Assembly: GCA_027186245.1 (NCBI GenBank)
Contig: CP114485.1
Coordinates: 7,440,001 to 7,504,000 of the forward strand
Source: Coriaria nepalensis
Taxonomy: Eukaryota; Streptophyta; Magnoliopsida; Cucurbitales; Coriariaceae
Direction of reading: 5' to 3'
DNA: 64,000 nucleotides
The position numbers and the translations under genes are program-made. The notes beneath the pieces were generated by a model, which had not been told where the DNA came from, ran no database searches, and worked only from the letters and a program-made list of their open reading frames with translations. Below are positions 1 through 11,004 of the stretch, piece after piece; position 1 is the stretch's first letter, and every line of letters begins with the position of its first letter.

Positions 1-1440
1 TGGATTAAACTCATAGATATACACCTAGATTGATCATACAAACATATATCAAATTTAAATTTAACGAAAAGCATAGAAAAGTTTTAGAAAACTAAAAGAT
101 TAAGTTCTAAGAAAACTTATTGTTCTTAATATAGAATCGAATGAAACTCTTTACTCCTTCATCATGGTTGAATTCAATTGGAAGATTGAGGTCCCCAAGT
201 GTTCAATTTCTAATCTTAATTTACGCAGTCAGTTCGCTCAGTTGATTTTTTACTCTAAAATTTATTACATGATTCAAATAGCTCATGAAAAGGAAAAAGA
301 AAGTCTCACTTTCTCATACTAAGGATTTCGGCCAAAAGGTAAGTAAAAGTTTTATGATTTTTGGCTACCTTAATGCGATATTTATAATACTCCATTAGGT
401 CTCCGATTTCCTAATAGCATTAGATTTTCTTAAACTAATTAAGGAAATAATAGGTTAAACCACCTCATGTATTATAATCAATATTTTGATTAATTTAGCC
501 TATAAAATCTAATTAACAAATTAGTCCGTTAACCCTTTAATATCTAATTGATAATTAAATATTTAAGATACTTTTATAATTAAATAAAAGTTCGGATGTA
601 CAATAACGATCTTTTCATCTAGTCAATGTCCTGATTTGTTCGTGCACATGGTTTAAATGTTAAATCCTAATAAACAAATCATATGAATTATTATATTTTT
701 AATGAACATAAATAATGGAGTTATTGAAGCATTTTTCATACCAAACTACTTTACAAGGATTTCATTGTTTAATAAAGTATATACAACTCATAGGACTTAT
801 TTCCAAATACGGAAGCGATGATTCTCTCTTGATCACTCACAACTTTCATATATAATATTTCATATCCAACGGTTCACTAGTGTTCACCCTTGGTTAAGAC
901 TAATTGGAATGATGTCATAGTATGAAACTCGACACATAATACACTATGACGATCTCAGTTCTAAAGACCACATGTAATATAATCACTAAATAATTCTTAT
1001 TAACAATCATTATTAATTACCATTGAGAACTATCTTAAGTATCACATTTGATACTCTTAGTCTCTACTAGACATCCACATAATCATTATGATATTCCACT
1101 AACACCAATGGTCATGAGATCAGACATCCTAAACAATTTAGGTGATAAACTATGTGATTGTTTGTCCGAATTATCAATATTAATTCTTGAGATTTTATGA
1201 CAACAAATAATTTTTATCTTTAAACTTTAATCAATTTGAGTATCAATAAACATGATCTTCAAAGTATATAACTTAAGATATTAAATTTTATAATATATAT
1301 TTATAAAATTTAAAATATTAATTCTAACATAATTAATAAATATCGTTAATATTTATAAATAAAATTTTTATCTCATAAAATATATATTTATCGGATCTAA
1401 TCAGACTAACTTAACAGATATATATTTTCGATAGAAACTT
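1..1440 (-). repeat. decayed LTR-like segment upstream of the carboxylesterase
   Basis: There is no credible coding sequence here. Read on the - strand, it has the texture of a plant copia-type LTR: long AT-rich non-coding sequence, a TATA-like stretch (TATTATAAATATCG, near 370-385), then a less AT-rich leader-like part toward position 1. No second copy and no target duplication could be found, and the left end may lie outside the window. This is inferred from composition and layout only. Confidence 0.33.
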
Positions 1441-2168
1441 AAGGTGGCGGGTGGAGCGGTTATGGATTGTTGTAAACATTGTTAATGAACTAGAACTTTG
1501 AAACAAAGCTAATCAAAGTTAGGAGTTATTAGAAGACAATAGTGATAATGAAATGGTCAAAGTCAGGATACAGAGATGAAGATCAATATCAGTATTTGAT
1601 ATTGAATCTTGGATTGCTGCAAGTTGGTCAATAATTTACTTGATTTTGGTGAGGTAGACCTTTGCTTATTTTTAGGGATTTGGCCCCTTTATTATAAGGG
1701 AATATTAGATCTATTCCATTCCTTTTTTTTTTCACTTCAATAAAATTCTCTTTTATTTCCTTCCCTCTAACCACACATATTCTTATATGTCTGTCCTTAT
1801 CCGTTAAGAATCGAAAGATAGTTACTTCAAGACAAAAGTTTGTAACTATTTTCTAAACAAGACTCTTTAATTAAACCTGTAGAACATGTGTCTAAACATA
1901 ATGACAGAAGACATTCAATAAGTTTCTACGAACGTCTTCGTTGTCTTATTAATTGGATACTCCTAGCTCCATGACTAATCATTTGTCACTCTTCCACTAC
2001 TTCTCTTTACTTAAAAATATAACTAAATTGGCTCTCCCTATCTTGTACTTCATCCCTTCTTCCCCCAACTAATCCACCGTTACTATTACCAGACACACAC
2101 ACACACTCAACAGACTGTATATTACATATATCAACAGACTGTCTTACAATTCTCGATTTTGATCAAAC
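1441..2168 (+). promoter_or_regulatory. 5' flank and probable promoter of the carboxylesterase
   Basis: No ORF is visible in this AT-rich stretch, which runs into a pyrimidine-rich leader (about 2025-2110, with a short CA repeat at 2095-2106) just before the ATG at 2169. TATA-like sequence lies near 2010-2020. No specific transcription-factor site stands out. It is called the promoter by position only. Confidence 0.4.
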
Positions 2169-5100
2169 ATGTCTTCTTTAGGCGGCAATACCGATACTAA
2201 TGCACCTCACATAATCGACGATTGCCGCGGCGTTCTTGAAGTCTACAGCGACGGTTCCATACAACGCTCCACAAAACCAAGCTTCAACGTTCCTGTCCAC
2301 GACGACGGCACCGTTTTGTGGAAAGACGTAGTGTTCGACTCCGTCAACGATCTCCGTCTCCGCCTCTATAAACCATCCGATTCCTCCTCCAAGCTTCCGA
2401 TCTTCTTCTACATCCACGGCGGTGGTTTCTGCATCGGCTCTCGCACCTGGCCTAACTGTCAGAACTACTGCTTCCGTCTCGCTTCGCAGCTCCAAGTGGT
2501 CGTCGTCTCGCCGGACTACCGTCTAGCTCCAGAGAACCGGCTTCCGGCAGCGATCGAGGACGGATTCGAGTCTCTGAAGTGGATCCAGGCTCAAGCCACG
2601 GCGGAGGATCCGGATCCATGGCTGGCTGAAGTAGCGGATTTTCAGAGGGTGTTTATAAGCGGTGACTCGGCTGGCGGTAATATAGCTCACAACTTGGCGG
2701 TTCGACTCGGATCCGGTTCGCCCGAGTTGTATCCGGTTCGAGTCAGGGGATATGTACTTTTGGCGCCGTTCTTTGGCGGGACGGTGTGGAGTAAATCCGA
2801 AAGTGAGGGCCCAAAGGACGCTTTTCTTAATTTGGAGCTCATTGACAGGTATTCTCCCTTTTTCCCTTTCAACCTTTTTGCATTATGAAGTCTTATACGA
2901 TGATGAGGTCATATGTCAAAAAAAAATTTATATAGAAAAAATAAATCTCTTAGTTTTCTAATTAATTTAATATTTCATATTATTTTCTATTGACGTTATA
3001 TTAATTGAGAGAACTATAAAAATATATTTAAAAGAAAGAGCAATTGAGATAAGTTCTAACAAATTTTTCACTCTGAAAATTTTTAATAGATATTTAGCAT
3101 TAAATTATATATAAAATTTGATTTAATATTATATTATATAATATATATAATTAAAATAAATAAATATAATGTAAATACAATTTATATAAAATTTTCTCTT
3201 TTTTTTTAAATAGATGGATGCCTATTTTACAAAATGTACTTATAAAAAAGCATTTTTAATATACACTTTCAACATTAAAAATCATTTAAATTGAAAAGTA
3301 TAAATCTAATATATGAATTTTATTCTTAGATAATTAAACAGGGAACACTTGGAGTTTATTTATTTATATATTTACCTATTGTTTAAAATTTATTTCCAAA
3401 ATCATTTAACATTTTATTTTGTTTTATTTTACCTCGTAGAATATATCAAGCCTAATAAAAGAAAAAAACATGAAGAATAAATAATACCGAGTTCAATCAT
3501 TTCTTCTTTTATTGAATTTCTTAATTAATGAATTGACTTTTAATTTTCATTTTGAAGATAATTTAAATTTTAAAATTATGGATTTGATTCTATTATTAAT
3601 TTTATTGCGATGTTAAATTTATTTATTTATTTTTTTTATGAAAAAACCAGTCACTCGCAGTTTATACCAAACCTAACCTAAAGATTTGGTCAGATTTTGA
3701 AGGCATTTTTAAGTTGATCATGGGAGGAAATTTAAAAAACCGGTCATATTTAGGTTAGTCATAGAAATCGCCCAAACCCAAATCACCTGCCAATGCACAC
3801 CCATTTGCAGTTAATTTCTAAAAAATGTTCGTGAAAAAATATTCAAGCAACTCAATAAGATGATACTTTTGTAGTTTCATATACATAAAATAGTAAGTTT
3901 AATAATCTGTAAACAAAAACAGTAAAAAAACAGTAATGCATGAAAATAGTAGCGGGAAAAATAGAATACCAAAAATTAAATAGTAATTAGGAAAACATAA
4001 TAGTAAATCGAATCTATAATAATAAATTACAGTAAGTAGAAAATCAGAATAAAGTAATATAAAAAAAATAATAATCAAGAAAATAGAATAGTAAAATGAT
4101 CTGTAAAACTAAATTACAGAATAATATATATAAATTGTTTACTCATTGAAATCTGTAATTGTAAAATAGAATATTAAACAACATAAATCATTATATTTAA
4201 ATATAAATGAAAGTAAGAATGTTGTAAAACAAAACAAAATTATAAGGAATATGTATTCGCAAATCAAATTGATGACAAGGGAATTCTGAGGCCTGTGAGC
4301 TTCCACAATATCCTTAAAATAGATTTGACCCATATGCCGTCTGTCTCCCGAGATATAATGGAATGAAGAATACTCGGTTAGAACACCAAATATTTCCGGC
4401 GAACTTTCAAGCTACCGAACATTATCAGTGTGAAACTTAGAACTCTAAAGAAGGTTTGAGGAGGAAATTGTTTTCTGAATGATTTTTCCAAAAGGGAGGA
4501 GGTCAATTTATAGGCTTCATGTTGAGGAAACCGATTGGTCATATTAATGTACATTAATTCGTCAGTTTCGTAAAATTAATTATGAATTTAATTAGTCACA
4601 TTAATACATATTAATATATATTAATTTGCTAAATTAATTCTTGAAGAAACCAAAAATTTAATTTTTCATTCAATTTAAAATTTTCCAACAATTCCCTATA
4701 TGAATGAAAATTGACAGATCATAAAACGGATAATTTTGAAATTAAAACATTTTGATCTGGTGATAGCGTTCAACAAATCAAAACCTGCATATGATAGGAA
4801 GGATAATTCCTTTGAACCTTGCCTTATGAAAGTATATTGACTTTACTGACTGATCAGTAAACGCGATATCCTTGAACTGTTTTGTCTTTCATGTAAATGA
4901 TTACATACTTTACACATGAGTCTTTCCTTATATAATTGAGTTCTCACTATTATGTTCATTTTAGCTTTGAACATCTGCTTAGTTTTGCAATAGTTAGAAA
5001 GAATTAAGCCCACGTTAATTCCCTTAGAAGCAGCCATACTTCTCTCTCACATAGGTGATTCTTAATCAAGAGTAACCCGTTTTACTCCAATCGGATTTCC

Positions 5101-8100
5101 TGACATCTAAGAATCATTAAAAGCATAACTTGTCCTTTCTTTTACGGGTATCACTGTTTCATCATAGGAATGGATAGGAGGGGAACCCCCACAGTGATCT
5201 AATTAAGTTTTTATATAACTAGGTTGTCATTTTGAACCTATATCTTGGGATATCCGGTCAACTAAGTTGAGTTTCCATTATATTGACTTATTCTTTCGTG
5301 GGCTTTAGTCGTATTCGTATTGATGATTTTTCAACCAACTCTCTATTTAACCTTTTAGTTAGTGGTTCCACAATTTTATCCATTGATAGTTCTAATTGAG
5401 AGTAGTTTACTAAAACTTTTACAGATAGCTTCCTTGAAGTTTTAATATTCATCTTCTAACAAGAAAATTTTAGACCATAAGATTTTATATCCTAGCTCTT
5501 TTATCAAGTCGGTATTTAATCAACCTCTTCTTTATTTTCTTATTCTTTAGTATGATAAACACTAGAGTTCATTTATACTTAGTTCATTTTGAACCTTCTC
5601 ATAAATATATGTTCAAGGAGAACATATCTCTTCTTATGGATTAAACTAAAAATTTTGATATTCATTTTAAACAATGACCCTGTTTATTTTCTCATGTGAA
5701 AATTTAGTATATGATTCATGTTAATTATCTACGCACATAATCATAATTCACATATTCTAATCTAGCTGCTATAGATTATAAAGACACAAGCAACTAATAA
5801 AATATCTAGCTTTATTTTATTAATTTCTCAAAGGATCATTACATTTCATTTACCTTATAAGCTCATCCAACAAACTTTTCCCACTTTTAAACAAAATCAA
5901 CTAAGCGGAGAGATCAAGGTCTGAGACATCTTGAGCAATGTCTTCCACCATATTCGCTTCTTGGCTTAATTTATTTTTTGGGAGCCTACAATCCGAAGCT
6001 CTATGACTTATCTTGTCATAGTTGAAGCATTTCCCTTCAAACTTAGTTTGCTTCTTTGAGACTCCTCCTTTCAGTCCCAACTTAGACCATTTGTCGGTTC
6101 GTTTGGAACCCTGACCATATTCCACAACATTAACTTTTGCCTCATGTTGTTAAATAACCTATTTCTTATCGAAATTTCGATTATCTTCTTCGATTCGAAG
6201 TTGAACAACCAAAATTTTGATATTCACCTCCTTTTGCTTATGCTTAAGGTAGTTTTTTAAGTCCTTCCATCTGGGCCGAGGTTTCTCAATAATAGCAGCT
6301 ACTTGGAAGGTTTCATTTAAACTCATCCCCTCGGCATGAATCTCATGTAAAATTACTTGAAGTTCCTGAACCTGACTGACTACAGTCTTGGAATCCACCA
6401 TTTTATGTCAAGGAATTGGCCCACAATAGCCTTCTTGGTACCGACATTCTCGGTTTTATATTTATGGTTTAAGGCATCCCATAGCTCCTTCGTCGTTTTC
6501 TTTGTACTATACACGGAGTACAGAGAGTCGGTCAAACCATTAATTATATAATTCTGACATACAAATTCAAAATGATTCCAAGTATCAACATCACTGACTG
6601 CTTGGACATCGTGTTCATCATCTTTAAGCACATGAGCATTTTCCTTTAAGAATCTCACAAGATTCAACATAGTCAGGTAGAACAATATCTTTTGCTGTCA
6701 CATTTTGAAATTATGTCTGTTGAATTTCTCAGATTTCTCACCATGATTCACAGGAAGAACCACTGAATGAGTGACTCGAGTGATAGAAGGGGTCATTTTG
6801 ATAGCAACTTGTCGGCTATTTTCAAATTTCATTTCTAAAATTATACACACATTGATATGAGTATCATAATAACTAAATAGTTATAAATCATTGAAACTCA
6901 TAAAGGATAGACTGTAAACAGCCTAAAAAAAAATGTTCAAAGCCATTACATTTTGAAACCGCTCTAAATTAATATCGAATATGAATTAAATTTTGAAAGC
7001 CATCTAATTTGATATCGAAATGTTTTTATTATAGTAAATCCTTACAAGATAATAACTATGCAATAAATATTCCAAAACCTATTAATTAAAAATGTTTATT
7101 AAATTAATTTTGAAAGACCGGTACTAACCTAGTAATTATAGGATTAATAAACTATTACAAACTTTATTATTAAACCATTATAATATTTATTTGTAAAACT
7201 ATTACAAATTTTATAATTGTTAATTATAATTATAATTGCTAATTACACATTAATTGATCACACTAATAATCATAATACATTAATATAAGTTTAGTTCATG
7301 CTTTTAATTTAAATGTTATAATTAAAATATTAATTAATCTCTATTATATATAATTAATTTCAACCAGTTTATGTAATTATAATTGAAGGTATAAAATGTT
7401 TCAACTGTAATATAAACGCAATATATTCAATTGTTAATATATTAGCACTTTTTAACGTATCAATTAAAAACTTAGTTTACTATATCATTCCGAAATCTGG
7501 TTTATATATAAAACGAATCTTCTTGAAATTGATCGTTTATAATTTGAACCGTTGTACATTAAATTCAAAACTGTTTCTCCCTTACTGCATACAATGCAAA
7601 TAACTATTAGCATAATAAGTGTTTGAATTAATATATAAACTCAATTAATTCTACTTTATTGAATTAGTAAGCCAACACAATCAAATGGTAAGATTATATA
7701 TTAATTTTAAAAAAATAATTATTATTATAGAACAACGTACCTATTGAAAAATCATACAGTAAACTTTAAAACAAATCATACATTAAAAAATCTTTTTAAT
7801 GTATGAATATGCATATATAGAATCAATATCACTGTATATCATTATATATTCCATAGACCATCATATTGTAAATCAATATATATATATATATTCCATAGAC
7901 CATCATATTGTAAATCAATATATATAGCAATATCAACATCATAAATGATATTGGTTTTGATGTATTGTATAATATAAGAACATAACAACAATGAACAATA
8001 TCATTGAAGTTTGTTTTCCGATTAAATTAAAACTATTTACTATATAAACCATTATACAATACAATTTATTGTATTTTTCCATTCAATAATTAATTAAATA

Positions 8101-9820
8101 AATAAACAATTAGTAGATATAAACTAAACGTTTTCATGCATTAGTTTATAATTATTATTTTTTAATAAATAAAAGAATCAAATGCAATCATTTGCTATAT
8201 AAGAATTAGTTAGCCAATTTATATTCCGGCAACTAAATGTCCTCCATTCATAGTAGATGTAGCAAATATGAAGAACAATAATTACGCTAATCAAGAGATG
8301 TTTTCGATATTATTATGTAATGAATCTTTGTTTTAAGTTGTAGTTTCATATAATAATCTATAAAACTAGTAAACAGAAACAGTAAAAAATAGTAAGGCAT
8401 AAAAACAGTAGCAGGAAAAATAGAATACAAAAAAAAAATAGTAATTAAGAAAAATAATAGTAAATATAATCTATAATAATAAATTACAACGAGTATAAAA
8501 TTAGAATATAATAATATAAAAAAATAATAATCAAGAAAATATAATAATAAACATGATTTGTAAACCAAATTGATGAAAGAGGAATTTCGAGGCCTGTGGA
8601 CTTCCACAGTGTCCTTAAAATAGATTCGGCCCATATGTCGTCTATCTCCCATGATACAACAGAATGAAAAATATTCGGTTAGAACACCAAATATTTTCGG
8701 CGAACTCTCAAGCTATCAAACACTATCAGTCTGAAACTTAGAACTCTAGAGAGGGTTTGAGGATGAAATCGTTTTCTGAATAATTTTTTCAGAAAGGAGG
8801 AGGTCAATTTATAAGTTTCATATAGAGAAAACTGTTCATATTAATATATATTAATCCGTCAGTTTTATAAAATTAATTATGAATTTAATTAGTCACATTA
8901 ATACATATTAATATATATTAATTTGCTAAATTAATTCTTGAAGAAAGCAAAATTTAATTTTTCATTCAATTTAAAAATTTCCAACAACTTTGATATGCAT
9001 TCTTCCTGTGCCATGAGATTTAAATCTCATAAGATCAATTTAAAATCATATCTAAATATAAGAATTACCAAAGCGATAATAATATAGTTTCATTCTTCAT
9101 TCAAAAAATATACCAACTTATAAAATTGTTTTTTTCATTTTTAAATGCAAAAATCAGTTTTTAAAATTTATTTGTTGAATTGCCCAAAATTTGCTTATCT
9201 GGATGAGTTGAACTTTAAAAAATTGGAAAGATAAAATAGAGTTTCTAGAATACTTATGGATATATTAATCTTTAAAATAATCGATTTTTATAAAAAGAAA
9301 CATGTCTTTCTCCATTCATGGTTGGATATTTTGTGTTCTAGGTGAAGAAGAACCACACCACACCAATTCATAGAATTTTCTGTCTAAACCTACAAAATAT
9401 AGTTTAGATTTAATGAAATGTGATGAATAATTAAGTTTGGGCGAAACGATGTATTAAGTTAATATATTCTATTTTCAAACTGTTCTTTAACAAACAACAC
9501 ATTCCATACAAATGGATAGGTTTTGGAGGCTATCTGCACCAACCGGAGACACCACAGACCACCCTGTAGTGAACCCATTTGGGCCAAATAGCCCAGATCT
9601 CGAACCCGTAAGTCTCGATCCGGTCCTCGTAGTAGTTGGTGGAGCCGACCTTTTGAAAGATCGAGCTGAAGATTATGCCAAGAGGCTTAAAAATTGGGGA
9701 AAGAAAGTCCAGTATGTAGAGTTTGAAGGGAAGCAACATGGCTTCTTCACTATTCATCCTGATTCAGAAGAAGCTAACGAGTTAATGCGTATTATCAAGC
9801 TTTTCTTAAGTGAAAATTGA
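2169..9820 (+). CDS. CXE15-like: CXE15-like carboxylesterase (alpha/beta hydrolase, GID1/HSL family)
   Basis: There are two coding exons, 2169-2848 and 9520-9820. The donor ACAG|GTATTC and acceptor GATAG|GTTTTG join to give LELIDR-FWRLS, the intron position usual in this family. The product is 326 residues, normal for plant CXE proteins. The oxyanion motif HGGG is at 83-86, the nucleophile Ser167 lies in GDSAGG, and Asp270 (GGADLL) and His300 (KQHGFF) complete the triad. No signal peptide is seen, so a soluble cytosolic or nuclear enzyme is expected. The N-terminus and overall wording resemble Arabidopsis CXE15, an esterase reported to inactivate strigolactones; the same substrate here is only inference. 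The 6,671-bp intron is abnormally long because a copia element lies in it. A poly(A) signal AATAAA is at 9979-9984. The exons themselves show no damage, so the gene could still work. Confidence 0.93.
3870..4690 (-). repeat. 3' LTR of the intronic copia element (821 bp)
   Basis: It aligns with 8339-8986 through shared blocks such as TGTAGTTTCATATA, GAGGCCTGTG, CTTCCACA and the terminal TTCCAACA. This copy is longer because the other lacks about 150 bp that here cover roughly 4105-4255. The many mismatches point to an old insertion. Confidence 0.85.
4691..5900 (-). other. 3' internal remnant of the copia element, no pol
   Basis: In an autonomous copia element this interval would hold about 3.5 kb of pol. 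Only 1.2 kb remains and it gives no integrase or reverse transcriptase signature. A 64-codon - strand frame (4843-5037) beginning MAASKGINVG has no recognisable domain. It could be a scrambled end of pol or ordinary 3' leader sequence. Confidence 0.5.
5901..6685 (-). pseudogene. copia gag polyprotein relic (UBN2-type gag plus zinc knuckle)
   Basis: Three adjoining reading frames (6685-6380, 6401-6159, 6125-5901) together give one gag-like protein, interrupted by frameshifts. Typical copia gag wording is present: LWDALNHKYKTE, then VVSQVQELQVILHEI, then WKDLKNYLKHK, then LRIEEDNR. A zinc knuckle follows as CFNYDKISHRASDC, in which the second metal-binding Cys is replaced by Tyr. Gag normally coats the RNA inside virus-like particles; this copy is broken and not expected to be functional. 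Confidence 0.82.
6690..8338 (-). other. AT-rich 5' leader of the copia element
   Basis: This untranslated-looking stretch between the 5' LTR and gag is unusually long (about 1.65 kb) and very AT-rich, with no supportable ORF. It contains a 42-bp-period tandem duplication at 7849-7925. Confidence 0.5.
7849..7925. repeat. two-copy tandem repeat, period 42 bp
   Basis: TTCCATAGACCATCATATTG and the following 15 bases occur at 7849 and again at 7891, joined by a short TA run. The copies look identical, so the duplication is recent relative to the host element. Confidence 0.85.
8339..8986 (-). repeat. 5' LTR of the intronic copia element (648 bp, internally deleted)
   Basis: This is the partner of the LTR at 3870-4690, with the same TG and CA termini, directly followed by the target duplication ACTTT at 8987-8991. 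Compared with the other copy it has an internal deletion of about 150 bp. A 121-codon antisense reading frame in it is accidental AT-rich sequence. Confidence 0.85.
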
Positions 9821-10980
9821 AAACTCATGTTTATCAATAATTAAGCTTGTATTTTGATCATGATCTCAAAATCTTGTTTTCTTCTGTGATGTTGTAATGG
9901 CTTCTTATTTCTAAGCTCTATACAATCCATGTCGGTCTATTATTTTCTCTTCTTTTTCTTCTCTATGCAATTTAAATGAATAAATGCAGCTAAATTATCG
10001 TCTTCTTACCTATGCTTTACATCAATGTTCATATTTATCTAGATGATCTTATATACTTTAGTCCCTAAACATTTTCTAATGACATTAGGATACAATATGT
10101 ACCAAAAATCAGTACTGGTATTGGATCTAAAACCCAAACTTTCATTGGGATCGAGAATGTTATCCACCCTTATGACATTGCATGTATGTATATATCTTAA
10201 AGTTAATATACTTTTTCGTCACTATATAATTTAACTTTTATAAATTCATTATTCTATTGATTTCAATAAATTTTTAAATTTTTGTATTGTTGAAATATAA
10301 TTTTTTAATCTCTCCAATCATTTTTTTTCAGTAATTAGATTTTTTAAACATATTAACACTTATTTTAAATACAACATGTGTAATATCTAAATTTTTAATA
10401 TTCCAAAATTAGCGATTTTAATTTTAAATTATAAATTTAACTCAATTTAATATTCTTATTATAATTTTACACTAAGAAATTTTAAAATTTTAAAATTTTT
10501 CCCACAAATAATTGATTTCCCTTTTTTATCACTATGATCCAAACATGGAGGAAAAAACAAAAATATATATATATTTTGACCAAATTTTAAAATTTATAAT
10601 ATTATAGGTTAAAATTATAAGAGAAATACTAAATAAGTTAAAAATGTATATCACAAGCAATATTAAAAATTCATATATTATACATGTCGTATTTTAATAA
10701 GTCATGATATGCTTAAGAAATGACATGTCAACCTCTTTTGCCGGAAAAAGTGATCGGATTAACTAAAAAGTTATATTTTAACAATAAATGGATAAACAAA
10801 TTTTCCAGAGCCAATTGAAGGATGAATTTGTAAAAGTTAAACTATAAATGGATAAAACAATAAATTAACCCTATATCATATCATCACAATCAATATAATT
10901 AGCAACGATTTTGATGCAAGTGTAACAACGATAACATTAAACTAAAGTACATAAGGTTTTAAACCTAATTAACTTACGTA
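9821..10980. other. 3' region of the carboxylesterase and AT-rich spacer
   Basis: The 3' UTR and poly(A) signal AATAAA (9979-9984) come first. The rest is AT-rich intergenic DNA with poly-A and poly-T runs. No coding, RNA gene or repeat structure was recognised. Confidence 0.5.
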
Positions 10981-11004
10981 TTAAAGTACAAAAGGCTCAA
11001 TGTA

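Larger units (their letters stand above)
3870..8986 (-). mobile_element. non-autonomous Ty1/copia-type element in the carboxylesterase intron
   Basis: Two direct LTRs (3870-4690 and 8339-8986) bracket a 3.65-kb interior. The element begins TGTAGTTTC and ends TTCCAACA, giving TG...CA ends. A perfect 5-bp target duplication ACTTT flanks it (3865-3869 and 8987-8991). It is antisense to the host gene, so its 5' LTR is the right-hand one. The interior carries only gag-like fragments (5901-6685). No protease, integrase, reverse transcriptase or RNase H could be read, so it would have needed proteins from another element. No convincing tRNA primer site follows the 5' LTR. A weak polypurine-like ATAGGGAAT lies next to the 3' LTR. 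Confidence 0.85.

Noticed and set aside
2178..2872. Antisense ORFs opposite the carboxylesterase first exon
   Set aside because: Shadows of a clearly coding + strand with a family match and correct splicing.
8287..8652. 121-codon - strand ORF rich in Phe, Leu and Tyr
   Set aside because: Lies inside the copia LTR; low-complexity accident of AT-rich DNA.
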